From: Symbiodinium natans
Taxonomy: Eukaryota > Sar > Dinophyceae > Suessiales > Symbiodiniaceae
Assembly: GCA_905221605.1 (NCBI GenBank)
Contig: CAJNDS010002845.1
Coordinates: forward strand, 284,713-348,712
Length of the DNA: 64,000 nt
Direction: 5' to 3'
Below are positions 45,205-57,178 of the stretch, piece after piece. Within the stretch, counting starts at the first letter, position 1, and each line of letters begins with the position of its first letter. The notes under the pieces are model-generated. The model searched no databases and had not been told where the DNA came from. It was given only the letters and a program-made list of their open reading frames with translations. The translations under genes and the position numbers were made by a program.

Positions 45205-48200
45205 TCACGAGCCAGGGATTCCAGTTGCCTGGCCCTTGCCAGGTGGGTGCTGGTGGAGGAACTTGCATTGGTTTAAATCGGTTTGCAGGGATGTAGTTGT
45301 TTGACCCAAGCCGCGAATTGGGTTGATCGGTGTGCGCCTTTAGCTCGGCTCTGGACTCCGCAGTTTTTTTGGTGAGCTGCGCACGGTGCAGGCCGAAGTG
45401 CCTTTGCCGGAACTCAAGACTCAAGATGCGACAGTCGCAGCGAAGCCACACATGGTGTCTGCGGCATGATCCCACAGACTTTGTGAGGAGCAGTTGCCTC
45501 CGATGCGCCTGCAATGGTAGCAACGGCTGGAGCGCTGTCTACAGTGCTGTAAGTCAAGAGTGGGAAGGAGTGCTCTTACTGGACTGGATGCAGGAGAAGC
45601 CAGCATATTCGATGAAATCGTTCGCGCGTGTCTTAGCTCCTTGCAAGCTGCCTTGGTTCGATTCGTGGAGAAATCCATGCCCAGGCAGCGACGCAGTCTT
45701 CGGGCCGATGTTGCAGGAGATCAAAGCTTTCAGCTCGAAGGGCATCGAGAGACCCTTGGACGGAAAGCAGTTTGAAGTTTGTGCAGACTGAGGCCAGCTA
45801 CAAGGCCATCTTGCTCGGCGAGAAATCTGCACAGCCCTTGGCGGCATTCGCATCATTCGCATTATGTTGTTAGACCACGGCCCTTGTAGAATTAGGCCTT
45901 GGGAAGCAAGGCCGTGGACCCAGAATATCCCAGAATGGAGTTGGGATGTGACAAGGAGGGTCCAGATTCAGTGTGGAGTCATGTGAAGGTGTGACTTCTC
46001 CGTTCAGGCCAGTGCTGCTGAGATTGCCGTCGATGCGGTGAGGAGGCCCGCGAGTGATGCTGGGTTCCGAATTCTGAAAGATCTTGGACCCTCCTGCGGG
46101 CAGCTTGCGCATGCGCATTCTGCCGTCAACCATGTGAGTTTTTTGACATTTGCTGAAAGTGCGGAAGTTCTGGGCAGGCCGTGGATTGAAGATGCAGGTG
46201 GCGGCAATGGCGGCCTGAACCCTGGCCCTAGCCATCTTTCACACAAGAGCCGTAACCCTCTTCACCTGTCCATGACACTTTTGCCTTCTGCTCAGACGAA
46301 ACTGAGCGAGCGGGCAGCCGCAACGCTCTCAGAAGAGGAAGCTGTCTTCCGCATGTGTGGCTTTGCACTCCTTGTCGACTTTGTAGTACTGGCATGTATC
46401 GGCCACACTGGCCTTTCTCCAGGTGGCCCACAGTCAGGGGACAAGGCTAGGGCTACTTTCCGCGATCTTTGCTAAGACGATGTGCAAGCCAGGTGCGGCG
46501 CCTTGAGCAAGAGAATGCAGCGTGGGCTCCTGAGTCCTGAGCCCTTTGGAGCTGGCTTCGGTCTGCAAACGACGGGCGTGACATAGGCTCCGGGAGCTTG
46601 TGCGACGCTTCCACTCAGAGCTGAAGCAGTCGAGCTTGGGGAAGGCGCAGATCATAAATCTCACAAATCTCACACGCAGTTCCAGAGTTGCAGAAGCCTA
46701 GCTGGGCTTTCCACGTGGCTTGCCACGTAAGTTGGGTCTCAACATACGATTTGTCGGTCGTCGGCTGCCTGACTTGATGCGGAAAACTTGCGAGATGCAG
46801 GTGCAGTGCGCCGATAGCAGACATCTGCATGGGCGCATCCAGCATGAGGCTTCAGTGCGAGATGCCTGTGCTTCTGCCAAGACCCCCATGCCTTTCTCCA
46901 GGCCCTGTCCTTGCCTTCCGTGTGGTCTTCGCCGGAGCCACTTGCAGCACGGAAGCCAAGTTGTTCTTCGAGAGCCAAAAGCTTATGCAGAGCGGATAAA
47001 TCGTTTTTACGTGTAACAACAATGCGCTTCTGCCGCGACTGAGAGGCTGCAATGCTGCGGCCTCCGCGTCGACGCCCGCAAGGGTCTCAAGTCACAACAC
47101 GGGTCTGCTCTCAGCGAAATTCCCCACCGTCGTTTCCCCTGCAAACCCAACGAGAGTGCCGACATGGTTTGTGCCTCAGCACAAGAGAGTTGGGAAAGAC
47201 GTTCTGCGACCTTTGACCTTTTTGTGGTTTCCCAATACTGCGCCTGCTCCAAGTGCCCACCCTTCAAGCCCATAGCCCGCATTGTCCGTTTAGACACAGT
47301 TCCACTAGAAGGCGCTGTCTATGTCCATGTGGCAAAGAAGTCCTGCTCAACAAAAGATACTCGTGACAGCTCTGTCTGTCCTTTGACCAGCTCTCTCACT
47401 AGCTAGCTAACATGAACAGGTCTGGTGACACCGCCCTGCGGACCTCTATCAGGGATCAGCCCTTGGCTCTAACCCTGTGTCAAGAGTAAAGAAAACTTCG
47501 GACAGAAGGCGTGCGAATGCGCGTGAGGGGGTTCCTTCCCCTTAAGCCCTGCAGAAGAAGAGAGACCTGGCCGGAGGAGAGGCCTTGCGTGTTCCCAGTT
47601 TCAGAGACCGACTCTCGAGTCCGTTATAGAGGAGGAAGAAGAAGGAAAAGAAAAGGAAGAGGAAGAGAGCGCCGATTAGATGTGCCTGAAGGAAGGAGGA
47701 GTCGATTGGGGGGGGGGGGGCAGGGCCGGCCCCAACTGTCGGATCGCAAGAAACATGAGGCGAGCCTCACAGGCGCTTGCCTCCCATGCCATGCCCAGAT
47801 CATCCCGAGTGTGAGCGTGCCGCTGCAGCAGAGATGTCGAAAAAGCTCTCCACCTCGGGAAGATAGGCATCTGCCAAAAACACATTGCCCCCCCCCAGCC
47901 TCTCACCCCGCTCATGCTCCCTATCCCTCCTGTCCGCGTCTCCGTGCGTCTGAAACTGTTTGTATGCTGCACTAAGGACCTTGGTCCCCAGCCTGAACCT
48001 TTCGCATATTTGGGTGTCTCGGCCGCCCGTTCTCATATCTTCCCATGCTGTTTGAAGCTCTAGACTTGCGCAAGCTGTTTCGCAGGGCGCTTGTCCATGG
48101 CACGGGCAGTTTTCTTGGAGGTTTTGGGGTAGGTTTTGCGCTGGTAACTTTCTGCAGGAAGCAGTTGCCTTGAACTTTGGTGCATGGTTTGCCATGCCCC

Positions 48201-48379
48201 ATCTTTTCACCTAGCATGTCGTGCGGAGTCATGTCCAGGTTTCGGATCAGGATGTGAATTGTTTAGCAGAATGCAGACTCCGGCTGTGACCCAGGATTTG
48301 TCGGATTATGTCAGGCCCTCAGAACCGGCATGCAAAAGCTGCTGTTCTATTTGCAGGGAATGGAATAGCGTTTCATCGC
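45205..48379. other. Unassigned region with scattered exon-like frames
   Basis: Protein-like stretches without recognised family: about 45685-45777 (DAVFGPMLQEIKAFSSKG), about 46720-46790 (RKLGLNIRFVGRRLPDLM) and about 47210-47340 (LFVVSQYCACSKCPPFKP). A G run lies at 47709-47720. No confident gene model. Confidence 0.3.
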
Positions 48380-48421
48380 CGGGGGGAGGGGGGGGTGGCG
48401 GGGCAATTGGGGGGGGGGGGG
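48380..48421 (+). repeat. G-rich tract
   Basis: ggggggaggggggggtggcgg followed by a run of 12 G; possible quadruplex. Confidence 0.8.
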
Positions 48422-48441
48422 TCTGGCTTTGTATGGGTTTA

Positions 48442-48860
48442 AACGGGAAGAGCTTATATGAATTTCACAGGGCTCCATATGATCTTAGACTGGATGATCT
48501 TCTCTGATGATCTTATATGAATTTAAATGGAATCCATATGATTTTAAAAGCGATGAGCTTATATGAATTTAAGACAGGATCCATATGATTTTGAAAGCGA
48601 TGAGCTTAACTGAGTTTAAAAGGATCCACATGATATTAAAGGGGATGAGCTTGTATGATTTTAAAGGGATCCATGCGATTTTAAAAGGGATGAGTTTATA
48701 TGAATTTAAAAGGGATCCATATGATGTTAAAAGGGGTGAGATTGAATGTACAATTTTAAGAGGGATGAATTTACATGATTTTAAAAGGGGTTCATATGAT
48801 GTTAAAAAGGATCCACATGATTTTACTAGGGATGAGTTTATATGAATTTAAAGGGGATCC
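48442..48860. repeat. AT-rich minisatellite, ~46-bp composite unit
   Basis: Each unit pairs ggatccatatgattttaaaa with ggatgagtttatatgaattt, so the 46-bp unit is itself a diverged dimer of a ~21-25 bp element. About nine composite copies. It encodes MILKGMSLYEFKRDPYD-like repeats, taken as an artefact. Confidence 0.9.
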
Positions 48861-49404
48861 ATCTATCCCAACCAAGCCAGCCTGCAAAACAAATATTTCC
48901 GGGGACCGAACGTTTTTTGTTATACGGCATTCGGGCAGCTTCTGGACTACCCCCTTCTGAAATTTGATTGCCTGGCCTCGGTACAAAAACATTTTTGTAA
49001 GGAAATCTTAGCTGTGGGGCTGGCCTGGAGACTTAAGATTCCGGGCCCGACAACCTAAGGCCTCAAGGTTTCAGGCTGTAAACAACTGCTCAGGCTCAGA
49101 TCTTTGGTCTCTCAGGCTCAGTTCAGAAGCGATTTCTAGACAACAATTCTATTTAGCAGCCTCGCAGAAAATTTTGCATCGCCCGAATTTTTCTTCACAA
49201 TTCCGGGGGACCTCCTCACATAGACCCCGCTGAATAATTTTCGATTTGTTTTTCACAGTTCCGGAGGACCACGCTACTCAGGACACAACATTAGAAATCT
49301 GCACAGTAGCTGAGGACGAAGAGGCGGAAGAGGAAGCAGAAGACAACGACGATGATTCGGAGGCAAAAGCTGTGCTCGATGTCCCACGTGGCTATCTGAT
49401 GGTT
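48861..49404. other. Unassigned region
   Basis: A short exon-like acidic frame (TVAEDEEAEEEAEDNDDDSE) at about 49300-49370 precedes the trinucleotide tract. The repeated cacag/ttccgg(g)gga near 49198 and 49258 suggests a small diverged duplication. Confidence 0.35.
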
Positions 49405-49441
49405 GGTGGTCGTCGTCGTCGTCGTCGCCGCCGTCGTCGTC

Positions 49442-49517
<76 letters not shown>

Positions 49518-49621
49518 AAGTAGAAGTAGACGTAGTGGTAGTGGTAGTGGTAGTTGTAGTGGTAGTGGTAGTGGTAGTGGTGGTAGTAGTGGTAGTGGTG
49601 GTAGTAGTAGTAGTAGTGGTA

Positions 49622-49700
<79 letters not shown>

Positions 49701-49813
49701 CAGTAGCAGTAGCAGTAGCAGTAGCAGTAGCAGTAGCAGTAGTGGTAGTGGTAGTGGTAGTGGGAGTGGTAGTGGTCGTGGTAGTGGTAGTGGTAGTGGT
49801 AGTGGAAGTAGAT
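49405..49813. repeat. Long trinucleotide tract (GTC, then AGT with GGT and AGC interruptions)
   Basis: About 410 bp of three-base periodic sequence. All frames are open (poly-Ser, poly-Val, poly-Tyr on the minus strand). The AGC block at 49700-49740 and AGTGGT block at 49741-49810 show internal homogenisation. Confidence 0.95.
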
Positions 49814-50002
49814 CAGTATTGACTCTCCCAGCAGATCTTCAAGTGACATCACTTGACTGTTGCAGGTCTTCGATGCCCCGTATGATGCCATGGCAGGCAT
49901 CATGGCCTGAGGATTCCGTTTTCGTGGCTTGTGGCCTCGTGTGTGATGTTTGAGCTGCTCCAGAATGTTTTTGAGTGCAGTGCCGCGAGAGGCTAGTAGT
50001 GG

Positions 50003-50105
50003 CTAGTATGTGTGCAGCATCAGCACTGCCTGAAGAATGTGCGGATGACCAGCCACGACCGAGCTAGCAAAGATGGGATGTGTGCCCGCAATGTAGGCAC
50101 AGGCC
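50003..50105 (-). CDS. Possible ankyrin-repeat exon on the minus strand
   Basis: Read on the minus strand, about 50095 down to 50010 encodes AGTHPIFASSVVAGHPHILQ then AVLMLHTY. This matches the ankyrin pattern G-T-P-L-A-GH-I-LL. The frame is open for 93 codons (50003-50284), but upstream parts are not recognisable. It would be the only gene on this strand, so a chance match should be considered. Confidence 0.35.
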
Positions 50106-50545
50106 CAGTACTGGCCAGTCAGCAGACCAGCTGAACAGAAGCAAGGTTTCACTGACGTGCAATTGATAGGTGAGAGCCGCTTCTGCCAAACACTGGCAGA
50201 GCTGTGAAACATAGTCAAACAAGTGGCTCCGCTTGGACAGCCCGTGCGAGTCTTGTGCTTGTCGTCACACGAGTTACCGCACACCTTTTCGAGGCTGCCA
50301 ACCCTGAGCCTTAGTGCTCTCTACTTTGTGTGCATCTTGTCCTCCCAGCTCATTGCTGGTTTCGTCTTCTTGAAATTAAGCCGGGTCTTTGGCCATCTGA
50401 TTCTGTTTCGGCTCGGCAACTGTGTGGGCCGTAGACTTTGCGGATCAAAAGATGTTTCTGCCTTACTCGCCATCATTCATGAACCATGCGCATTCCTCCC
50501 AATGGCCACATCTGTAGCCTTGGTCGCACCCAGGTGCCCTGAATA

Positions 50546-50640
50546 ATGGGCGCGTGTAATTGCTCCAGCGAGGCAAAGAGTGAGAAGGGTTCAAACGAAG
50601 TGTCCATGGACGCTGCATCATCTTGCTGTGTGCAGTCGGC
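50546..50640 (+). CDS. Candidate first exon with MGACNC lipidation motif, perhaps of the MORN gene
   Basis: The ATG at 50546 starts MGACNCSSEAKSEKGSNEV. Met-Gly followed by Cys at positions 4 and 6 is the classic signal for N-myristoylation plus palmitoylation. The first recognised MORN exon begins 1.1 kb downstream on the same strand. The link is not proven, and exons between were not found. Confidence 0.35.
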
Positions 50641-51667
50641 AAAATGCAACTTCGGTGAGAAGCAACCTGTCGTCCCTTGGAGACATTCATCGGAAGCTTG
50701 TGTGTGTGCAATGTCGACTCACACACGACATTGCTCAAGCATCCTGCTGTAGGTGAACCTCACCCCTGGGGCAGAGGACAGCCGGATATTGCGGTGGCAA
50801 CCTGCAGTTGCATGAATGCGAAGCTGCAGGATCAGGCAGCTAGCGTCCAGCGAGGGCAGGCGTCATCGGCCGCAGGTAGCTCATCGCTGCCCAAGGCCCG
50901 GCGGAAGTGCTGTCAGCGAAGTCAGAGCTCTGCAAGAACGAGTTTTTTGGTTACTTCAATAGCTTGGTTATGCTCAGCTTATATAGCCAAGCAGAGCATG
51001 AGGGAAACCGAAAACAGGGCCTACTTTCTGTCAGCAAAGCTCTGCCAGGCAGCCGCAAAGCAGCTTGAGGTGCCGACCATACGTGGCGTGGTTAAAAGTT
51101 AGATATTCTTGGCCCAGTGTCCAGCTACAGCAAAGTTTGAGTACTCCAAAAAGGACTGCGATTTGGAAACCTGACGTGAGCTTGCCATATCATTTGAACC
51201 CTGGAAAAAGCATCCTGACGAAAGGCAACTGCACCCCATCGGAACACGTAAACCTGTTCTTACCAACAGGCAAAGATCCGAAGTTGAATTTCAAGCCTGT
51301 GGATCCCCGAGCCTTAAGCATCTAGCCCCAGTCGCAACATAGTGAGGTCGCACTGACGAAAAAACAACAGGACTTCCGCAGGCCATTGACTGTAGATTCT
51401 CGCGATGCGATGAGAGTGTGTGATGCTGCATGTTAGTAGTCAGTTTCCATCTGTTGAGGACACTGATGGGTCCGTCCTGGAGGCCCATGTCACCTTGTGT
51501 TATCCTGGTGCACTTTCATTGGAAGAGGGCGTTGACAGACGCAGAACCAGTGCTCCGGATGGCAGGATGTTCGTGTCACCTTAGATGATGGCTCGGTTGG
51601 AATCTTAGGTTCACCTTGACATACTGGCCAGGCGCCGTTCCCGTGACAAAGCTAGCAAGCCTTTGAG

Positions 51668-53878
51668 GTCTATAATGGACAGTGCCGGGATGGTGTTTTC
51701 AATGGAGAGGTCGGAATCCAGCATTAATCAGCAAAGGCAACTTGCTACATCTTCCTGCATGCTGTAGCCTGCAGGGAACGCTGACCATGCCCGACGGAGC
51801 CGTTTATGAGGGCCAGTTCAAAAACGGGAAAAAGCACGGTGTGGCAAAGTGCCCTTGCAACGTTGCGACACAATGTTTCATTCTCTGCCTCACTTGACTT
51901 TCTCAGGTACACGTACGCAAACGGAGCCGTCTATGAAGGAGAGTACAAGGAGGCCTCCAGCTCAGGGGTGCCGGCCTGTTGTCGGCTCAGTGCTGAAAAA
52001 GAAAATCTCAAACGATGCCCGTCGATTTTGTGCAACCCCCCCTATCCCAGCACCTTTGAGAAATCAGTCACCCTCAAGGGCCTCTCGTCCTCAGGATGCC
52101 AAAGACGGAAAGGGCAGACTGATCTGCGATGGCATTGGAACCTTAGCTGAGGCGAGGCAAAGGTCCTCTTTCTACGGATGCTTGGGGAGGCTTGGGATGT
52201 TCCCCCTTATACTAACAGCCCTTAGTAGGGATTCGAATAGGGGGCCTAGAATCCCTACTAAGGACTGTTAGTACAAGGGGGTAACATCCCAACGTGAGAC
52301 CATGAAGTACTCCCTCGTAGCTCTTGCAATACCTTGGCCACCATTGCCACAGCTATGCTGTCAGTTACAGGAGCATTGATGTTTTCACAGCAGCTCATCT
52401 GTCAGTGAACCGCTATCACGGTGGCCGCCACCTTTCAGCACTGAGCACGCTTCTTGCGCAGGCCTCTACCTACGAAGGCGACTGGTTGAATGATCTGCAG
52501 GCAGGGTGAAGCCACTGTTCCCCCCCCCGCCGGGCCGAGCTTGGAACAAAATAAGCCAAGACCAGAGCATCAAAGATCAATCACCCTTCCCAAGAATTTT
52601 GCCCGAGTCGAGTCACGAGCCGAGAGCTTGGATTCTCCGCAGGATGGCCAGGGGATCGAACGTTGGGGCGATGGCTCCGTGTTCACCGGCTCCTTCAAAG
52701 ATGGCAGGAGCTCCGGCACTGGCCCTCTGGAGAATCGTTGGAGGACTTGTCCATATCCGAGTCTGTACGGTGCAGGAAACACGGTCATGGCAAGTTTATG
52801 TGGGGCGAAGGCTGCATGTACGAGGCATGGCAAGGTTGCTCGAATTTCGAGCATTCTGCAGCATTTGGATGTCACGCCTGGCCCATTTGCTCTGTGTACT
52901 CTCGGCCTTGCCAGGGAAGCTTCTTAAACAACGACATGCACGGAGAAGGTCGGAGCGCAATGAGCGTGCACCACTGGTCGATGAAAAAACGAAAGCCAAA
53001 CTACTCGTAGGAGCACATGATTTCGAAACAGCCCAACCCACAGACGTGAGATTGGAATCAATGCCAAGCTCACCTGGTCTCTAGGTCGGTATGTCTGGGC
53101 CGATGGCCGACAATATAATGGCGAGTGGGTAGAGAACCAGATGTCGGCTACTCACATTGTATGAGAACAGCGGGCGTTTGCAAAGAGTAGCATTGGTTAG
53201 CTCAATCTTCCGAGGCACGGCGCTGGCACAATGCGGTGGCCAGATGGCCGAATCTTCGAGGCGGATGCATCTTGGTACGTTGCCTACTGCTCATGTCGAC
53301 AAAAGTTTTTTGACACAAGGGCGACTTCAGCCGCGGCAAGAAGGCAGAAGGGAAGTCGAGAGTCTTGGTCACAGCAGGCACGTCTTTACATTCCTCGCAA
53401 TGGTGTGCAGGAAGGTGAGGGCACTTTGACCTGGCCTGCCAAAAGCTCAGCCAAAACTCGCGCCGCCTCTGAGTCGCTTTCTTGTTACTCTTGCCATCAT
53501 GTCTCACAGATTGTAGGACGGCCGCACCTACGAGGGCCAGTGGGCTTTACCCTCAGTGCTTGCAGGTTGCTTTGAGAAAACGCTATTGCCTGGTCGGGCC
53601 AAGGTCCATGGCAAGCAGCATGGCATGGGCGTGGTTACCACCTCCAAGGCTACATCCCGTGGCAGCTTTTGATACGGTTTTTTGGCACCTCTGGTGCCCT
53701 CTGGGTCTATCTTTCCTGTGTCCAGGGCACGGGCCGGAAAAGTTACTGGAAAGATGGCAAGCGTGCATCCCAGCTTGCCTCTTGCCAGCCCTGCCTCACC
53801 CCTCATGTTGGATTTGAACATAGCAGAGCATGTCACAAAACACAACCAAGGTTCGTGAACTGGGTCAATACCAACTGA
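51668..53878 (+). CDS. MORN-repeat protein, at least 14 exons
   Basis: About nine MORN repeats (YEGEW-NG--HG-G), a membrane- or lipid-associated scaffold motif. Exons with in-frame joins: 51668-51709 VYNGQCRDGVFNGE; 51775-51848 MPDGAVYEGQFKNGKKHG; 51907-51952 YANGAVYEGEYKE; 52095 to about 52135 DAKDGKGRLICDG; 52462-52500 ASTYEGDWLNDLQ; 52643-52707 DGQGIERWGDGSVFTGSFKD; 52776-52824 KHGHGKFMWGEGCMYE; 52915-52948 GSFLNNDMHGEG; 53095-53142 YVWADGRQYNGEWVENQ; 53215-53260 HGAGTMRWPDGRIFE; 53320-53343 GDFSRGKK (24 nt); 53411-53437 EGEGTLTWP; 53517 to about 53541 DGRTYEGQW; about 53606-53651 VHGKQHGMGVVTTSK; 53726-53878 GTGRKSYWKDGKR to TGA. Donors are GT (4), GC (6) and GA (52708). A hairpin element sits in the fourth intron. 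Confidence 0.85.
52192..52292. repeat. Near-perfect ~43-bp inverted repeat (foldback element) in a MORN-gene intron
   Basis: The left arm 52192-52234 (ttgggatgttcccccttata...) pairs with the right arm 52249-52292 (...acaagggggtaacatcccaa), with few mismatches and a 14-base loop. It looks like a tiny foldback or MITE-like element; no clear target-site duplication was seen. Confidence 0.85.
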
Positions 53879-55955
53879 TCGGGCGGTACTGCAAGTCCTT
53901 TTAGCAGTTGAGACAGCCGCGGTGACTTCCAAGACCCGATAGCTGTAGGATCTTCTCTTGCCATCTCCGTGACAGTTCAAAGATGTCATCGCTTGCAAGT
54001 GTCTCCGTAGCAGTCCAGAGTGCCGCGTGCTCTCAAAGCTGGCCTCGCGAAATAAATCGTTTATGTGCTCAGAACGTTTTCCAATGACACTGACGTGTCA
54101 TTGCCGTGCAGCGCACGCAGGCATGAAGTATGTCCGGCTTAGATGGACTGTGCAAGAGCCAGCACTTGGATACCTTCATGTGGTGTGCATGCCCTGCACT
54201 TCGGTCGTACCGTAGTAATCGAATCCTGTGACATCCCACACAGAGCGGTCACAAGCAGCCGCGCCTCTTTCAGCAATCGGACTAATCAGTGTTCTGTGGG
54301 GGAAGGTTCTGGTACCGCAGACGGAATCCTTTGTTTTGTTTTTGTTTCGCTGGCTGCTGCTCTGTGATGCCGGGCTTGTAGTGTTTAAAGCTTTCACTCT
54401 CAAACAGAGGTGATTGGCAAGCTGTTTCACTGCGTGAAAATGTCTCACACCATCACCGCCCAGTTCATGTAAATTACAGCGGCAGATAATGTTTCTGACC
54501 AAGTCCTCTCCGGCAAGGTCAGGTCCATCGCGCCTTGCGCACAGCTCGTTATTCTGAGCTGGCCTACCGTCGAGCCAGGGAGCATTCAGGGTATGGCAAG
54601 ACACACGTCGGACACGTCACAGTGGGCCCATGCCGCTCTGGAGGCGCAAACATCGATTGAAGTGCCTGCGCTTTGTGCAGAGTTCCGCTGCCTGCGCTTG
54701 TGTAGCCACAGAGCTTTGGCACGTCAGACCTCAGGATTGCACGACGCGATGCGTGCCAAAGGTGTCATTCTCGAAAGCATACTGGCGACGCGGCAATTGG
54801 TGGCACAAGCCCAGATCGTCTCGACAAACATTGCGATGTCTCGGTACACAAGGTTCGAGCAGCTGCCAAACAACTTGAAAGCACTGAGCAAGTCTAGCAA
54901 ATCTCTGAGAGCAACCATGTCGATGGCACTGCCGCCGAACTGGCAAAGGCCAGTTCCTTGCTCATAGAATTTGATCTTTCCCCCGCGGCACGTGCCATTC
55001 TTAGATTTCTTAAGAAAGCAGACAAAGTCCATGTGCATCAACGTCCATGTGCATCACATGGAAATTGTAGAGGAAATGCGGCTTCAATATGTCAATACGT
55101 CGGCACGCCAGCCAGGGAACCTCTTGATGGGCAACTGTACTGCAACGTGGCCCCTTCAAAACTCAGGCCACAGCAGCCTCAGGCTGGCATCGTATTGGAA
55201 TGCAGACTTAAGATCTAGCAAACCAGGGAGCCTCGGGCGACTGTGCCGCAATGCAGCTTCAAAAAGCAAGCCGGGGATCTTTAGCCGGCAATTGTGGGGT
55301 CCACCAGTCCACTGAAGACCGAACATCGGAAGAGATATCCCGCCGTAATCATGGTTGTCGAAGCTCGGGCGCGGGACATGGGTGGTGCCATTGAGGTCAC
55401 GTGTGAAGAGGCTGAAGTTCCCCCATTCAGCCGTGAGGTCAGGTCATTCAATGCTCAGGCCGCCCCAATAAACCGGCCAGAGCATCTTAACAAACAGGCC
55501 AGGGAGTCATCAGAGAGCAATTTCACGTGAATGTGGCCGCTTGGAGCATGCCGAGTGCACTAGCTGCTCGGTAGGGAGGCGATGGAGGTGTCAGGCAGGC
55601 AGCTGTGCGGAAGAGACAGACTGACTACCAAAATTAGGGGACCTTCAGTATTTGCCGTATGTGGGTTCTAGTTGCCAGCATGGCTGTGCGCGCAGAACGT
55701 CGCCTTTACATCCTGCCCAGCAGAGCGGGGCCGGGCCGCGCTGCGAGCGCAGCGCGGGCGCGCAATTTCAGGGAACCCCTGTGTCCGGGGCACCCCGGAG
55801 CCGCAACCCGGAAAAGGCAAGCAGTAATGTGGACCGTTTTTTGGGGCTCGTCGCCGCGGTTTGCAACATGATAATTGGAAGTTCAAGCTCACGGTTTCTT
55901 CATTGCGTTGCTGCTGTTGGGCCCTTGTACTTGTGCCTAAAGTGGGCTGCCGCAG
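53879..55955. other. Unassigned region between MORN and WW genes
   Basis: A motif ccaggga(a/g)cct...caa(c)gtggcc recurs in diverged form near 55092, 55221 and 55498. Frames at 54593-54967 and 55294-55530 (+) have no recognised domain. Upstream exons of the WW gene probably lie here. Confidence 0.35.
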
Positions 55956-57178
55956 GTACACGACAGACGAAGGCAAAGAGTATTATCACAATGCAGGGCC
56001 CTCATTGTCATGCTGCGACTTTGGCCAGCTCAGTTCCCTCCTTTCTTTTCGGATTGAACTCACCTGGGCGGGTCTTAGGAAGTCGTGCCCTTGTTGCGTT
56101 TCATTGCCACCAGGTTTGTTTGGCATGTGTTTGTCGTGTGTGCTTACATTCACTTCTTTTGACCATATCTTCGAATGTGTCAATGTGTGTTGAGCTGTTG
56201 CGTTTCAATGACATGCTCTTTGATCATGCGCGTATTTTCGTATGTATTTTCGTATGTGTTCATAGCTCTTCATCCGCAACCTCTTTGATGATGCCTTGAC
56301 AACGCATGCGGTTCAACACTGTTTCACATGCAAGACTGGTTCTCGTCAACCTGACATCAGCTGCGATACAGCTTTTACATGGGCTTGTCAGGCTTGAAGA
56401 TTGAGGCTCGAAACAAGGACCTCATATGTGGGTGGCCGGAACCGCAAAACCCGCGTACCTGCAACCGGTAAGTGGATATCCGATAACACCTGCATTTAAC
56501 TGGGGGTTCGATTGTCCAAATTGGTTTGTTTCTAGGGTCTGCAGTCAAGGTTCCCAGAGAAAGGTTTGCATCAGTCAATCAAAGAGTTCAGAGTGTTTTT
56601 TGGAATGCGTTCAGTGTGGGAAAGAGCCAAGGCGTGACTTAGGCGCAACTTCGATTGTGCTTGCTACGAGTCCATGGGCGGAAGGGGTCATGGGCGAAGG
56701 GCGTAAGCCATGACTGCCAGTGACATGGTTCAGAAACGTGAACCTGGCACCCAGTCGTTGTCCTAGTAGCGCCTTCCTTGACTGAGGGTCGTGCCAAACT
56801 GTTGCCAAAGCACGGTTCTTGCTCTAGAATGGCAGCGCAGGACGAAACGCGTTCGCACCGCATCAGAAACCTCAGACTGAGCGTTTCGGAGCTCGTCTGT
56901 GTTTGCTCTGGGTGCAACTTGTGAATGGCCTTGGCTGATCTTGGCTGTTGTTGCAGAAGGACTCTTTGGTTCAATACGTGCTTAAAGCACACAGAGTTCG
57001 TGCAAGTTTTTTCAAATCAAGGTTTCCTCGTAGCATAATCCGTTTCTGAACTGTGTTGGATTTCGTTCAAGGCCGGCACTGCAGGAAATCTTTCGGTAGG
57101 TGTGGCAGCAAGCTTTCGCACCTAAGGCTGTGATGAACAAGACGCAGTGGGAGCGGCCGAACTGGGAGGAGGCGACGA
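55956..57178 (+). CDS. WW-domain protein, domain split over two exons
   Basis: The exon at 55956-55992 encodes YTTDEGKEYYHN, the first two strands of a WW domain. The exon from 57127 encodes AVMNKTQWERPNWEEATKLV, the third strand with the second Trp and Pro. Joined at a GC donor (55993, GCAGGG) and AG acceptor (57126), the spacing from YYHN to TQWERP is exactly that of the family. WW domains bind proline-rich partners. Splicing factors such as Prp40/FBP11 have similar EGKEYYHN-type sequence, so an RNA-processing role is possible but not shown. The exon with the first Trp was not found. Confidence 0.55.

Noticed and set aside
48585-48960. MILKGMSLYEFK repeat protein
   Set aside because: Translation of an AT-rich minisatellite, with stops at diverged units.
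49246-49953. 235-codon Ser-rich and 209-codon Tyr/His-rich frames
   Set aside because: Driven by the AGT/GTC tract; only a short acidic stretch before it looks like protein.
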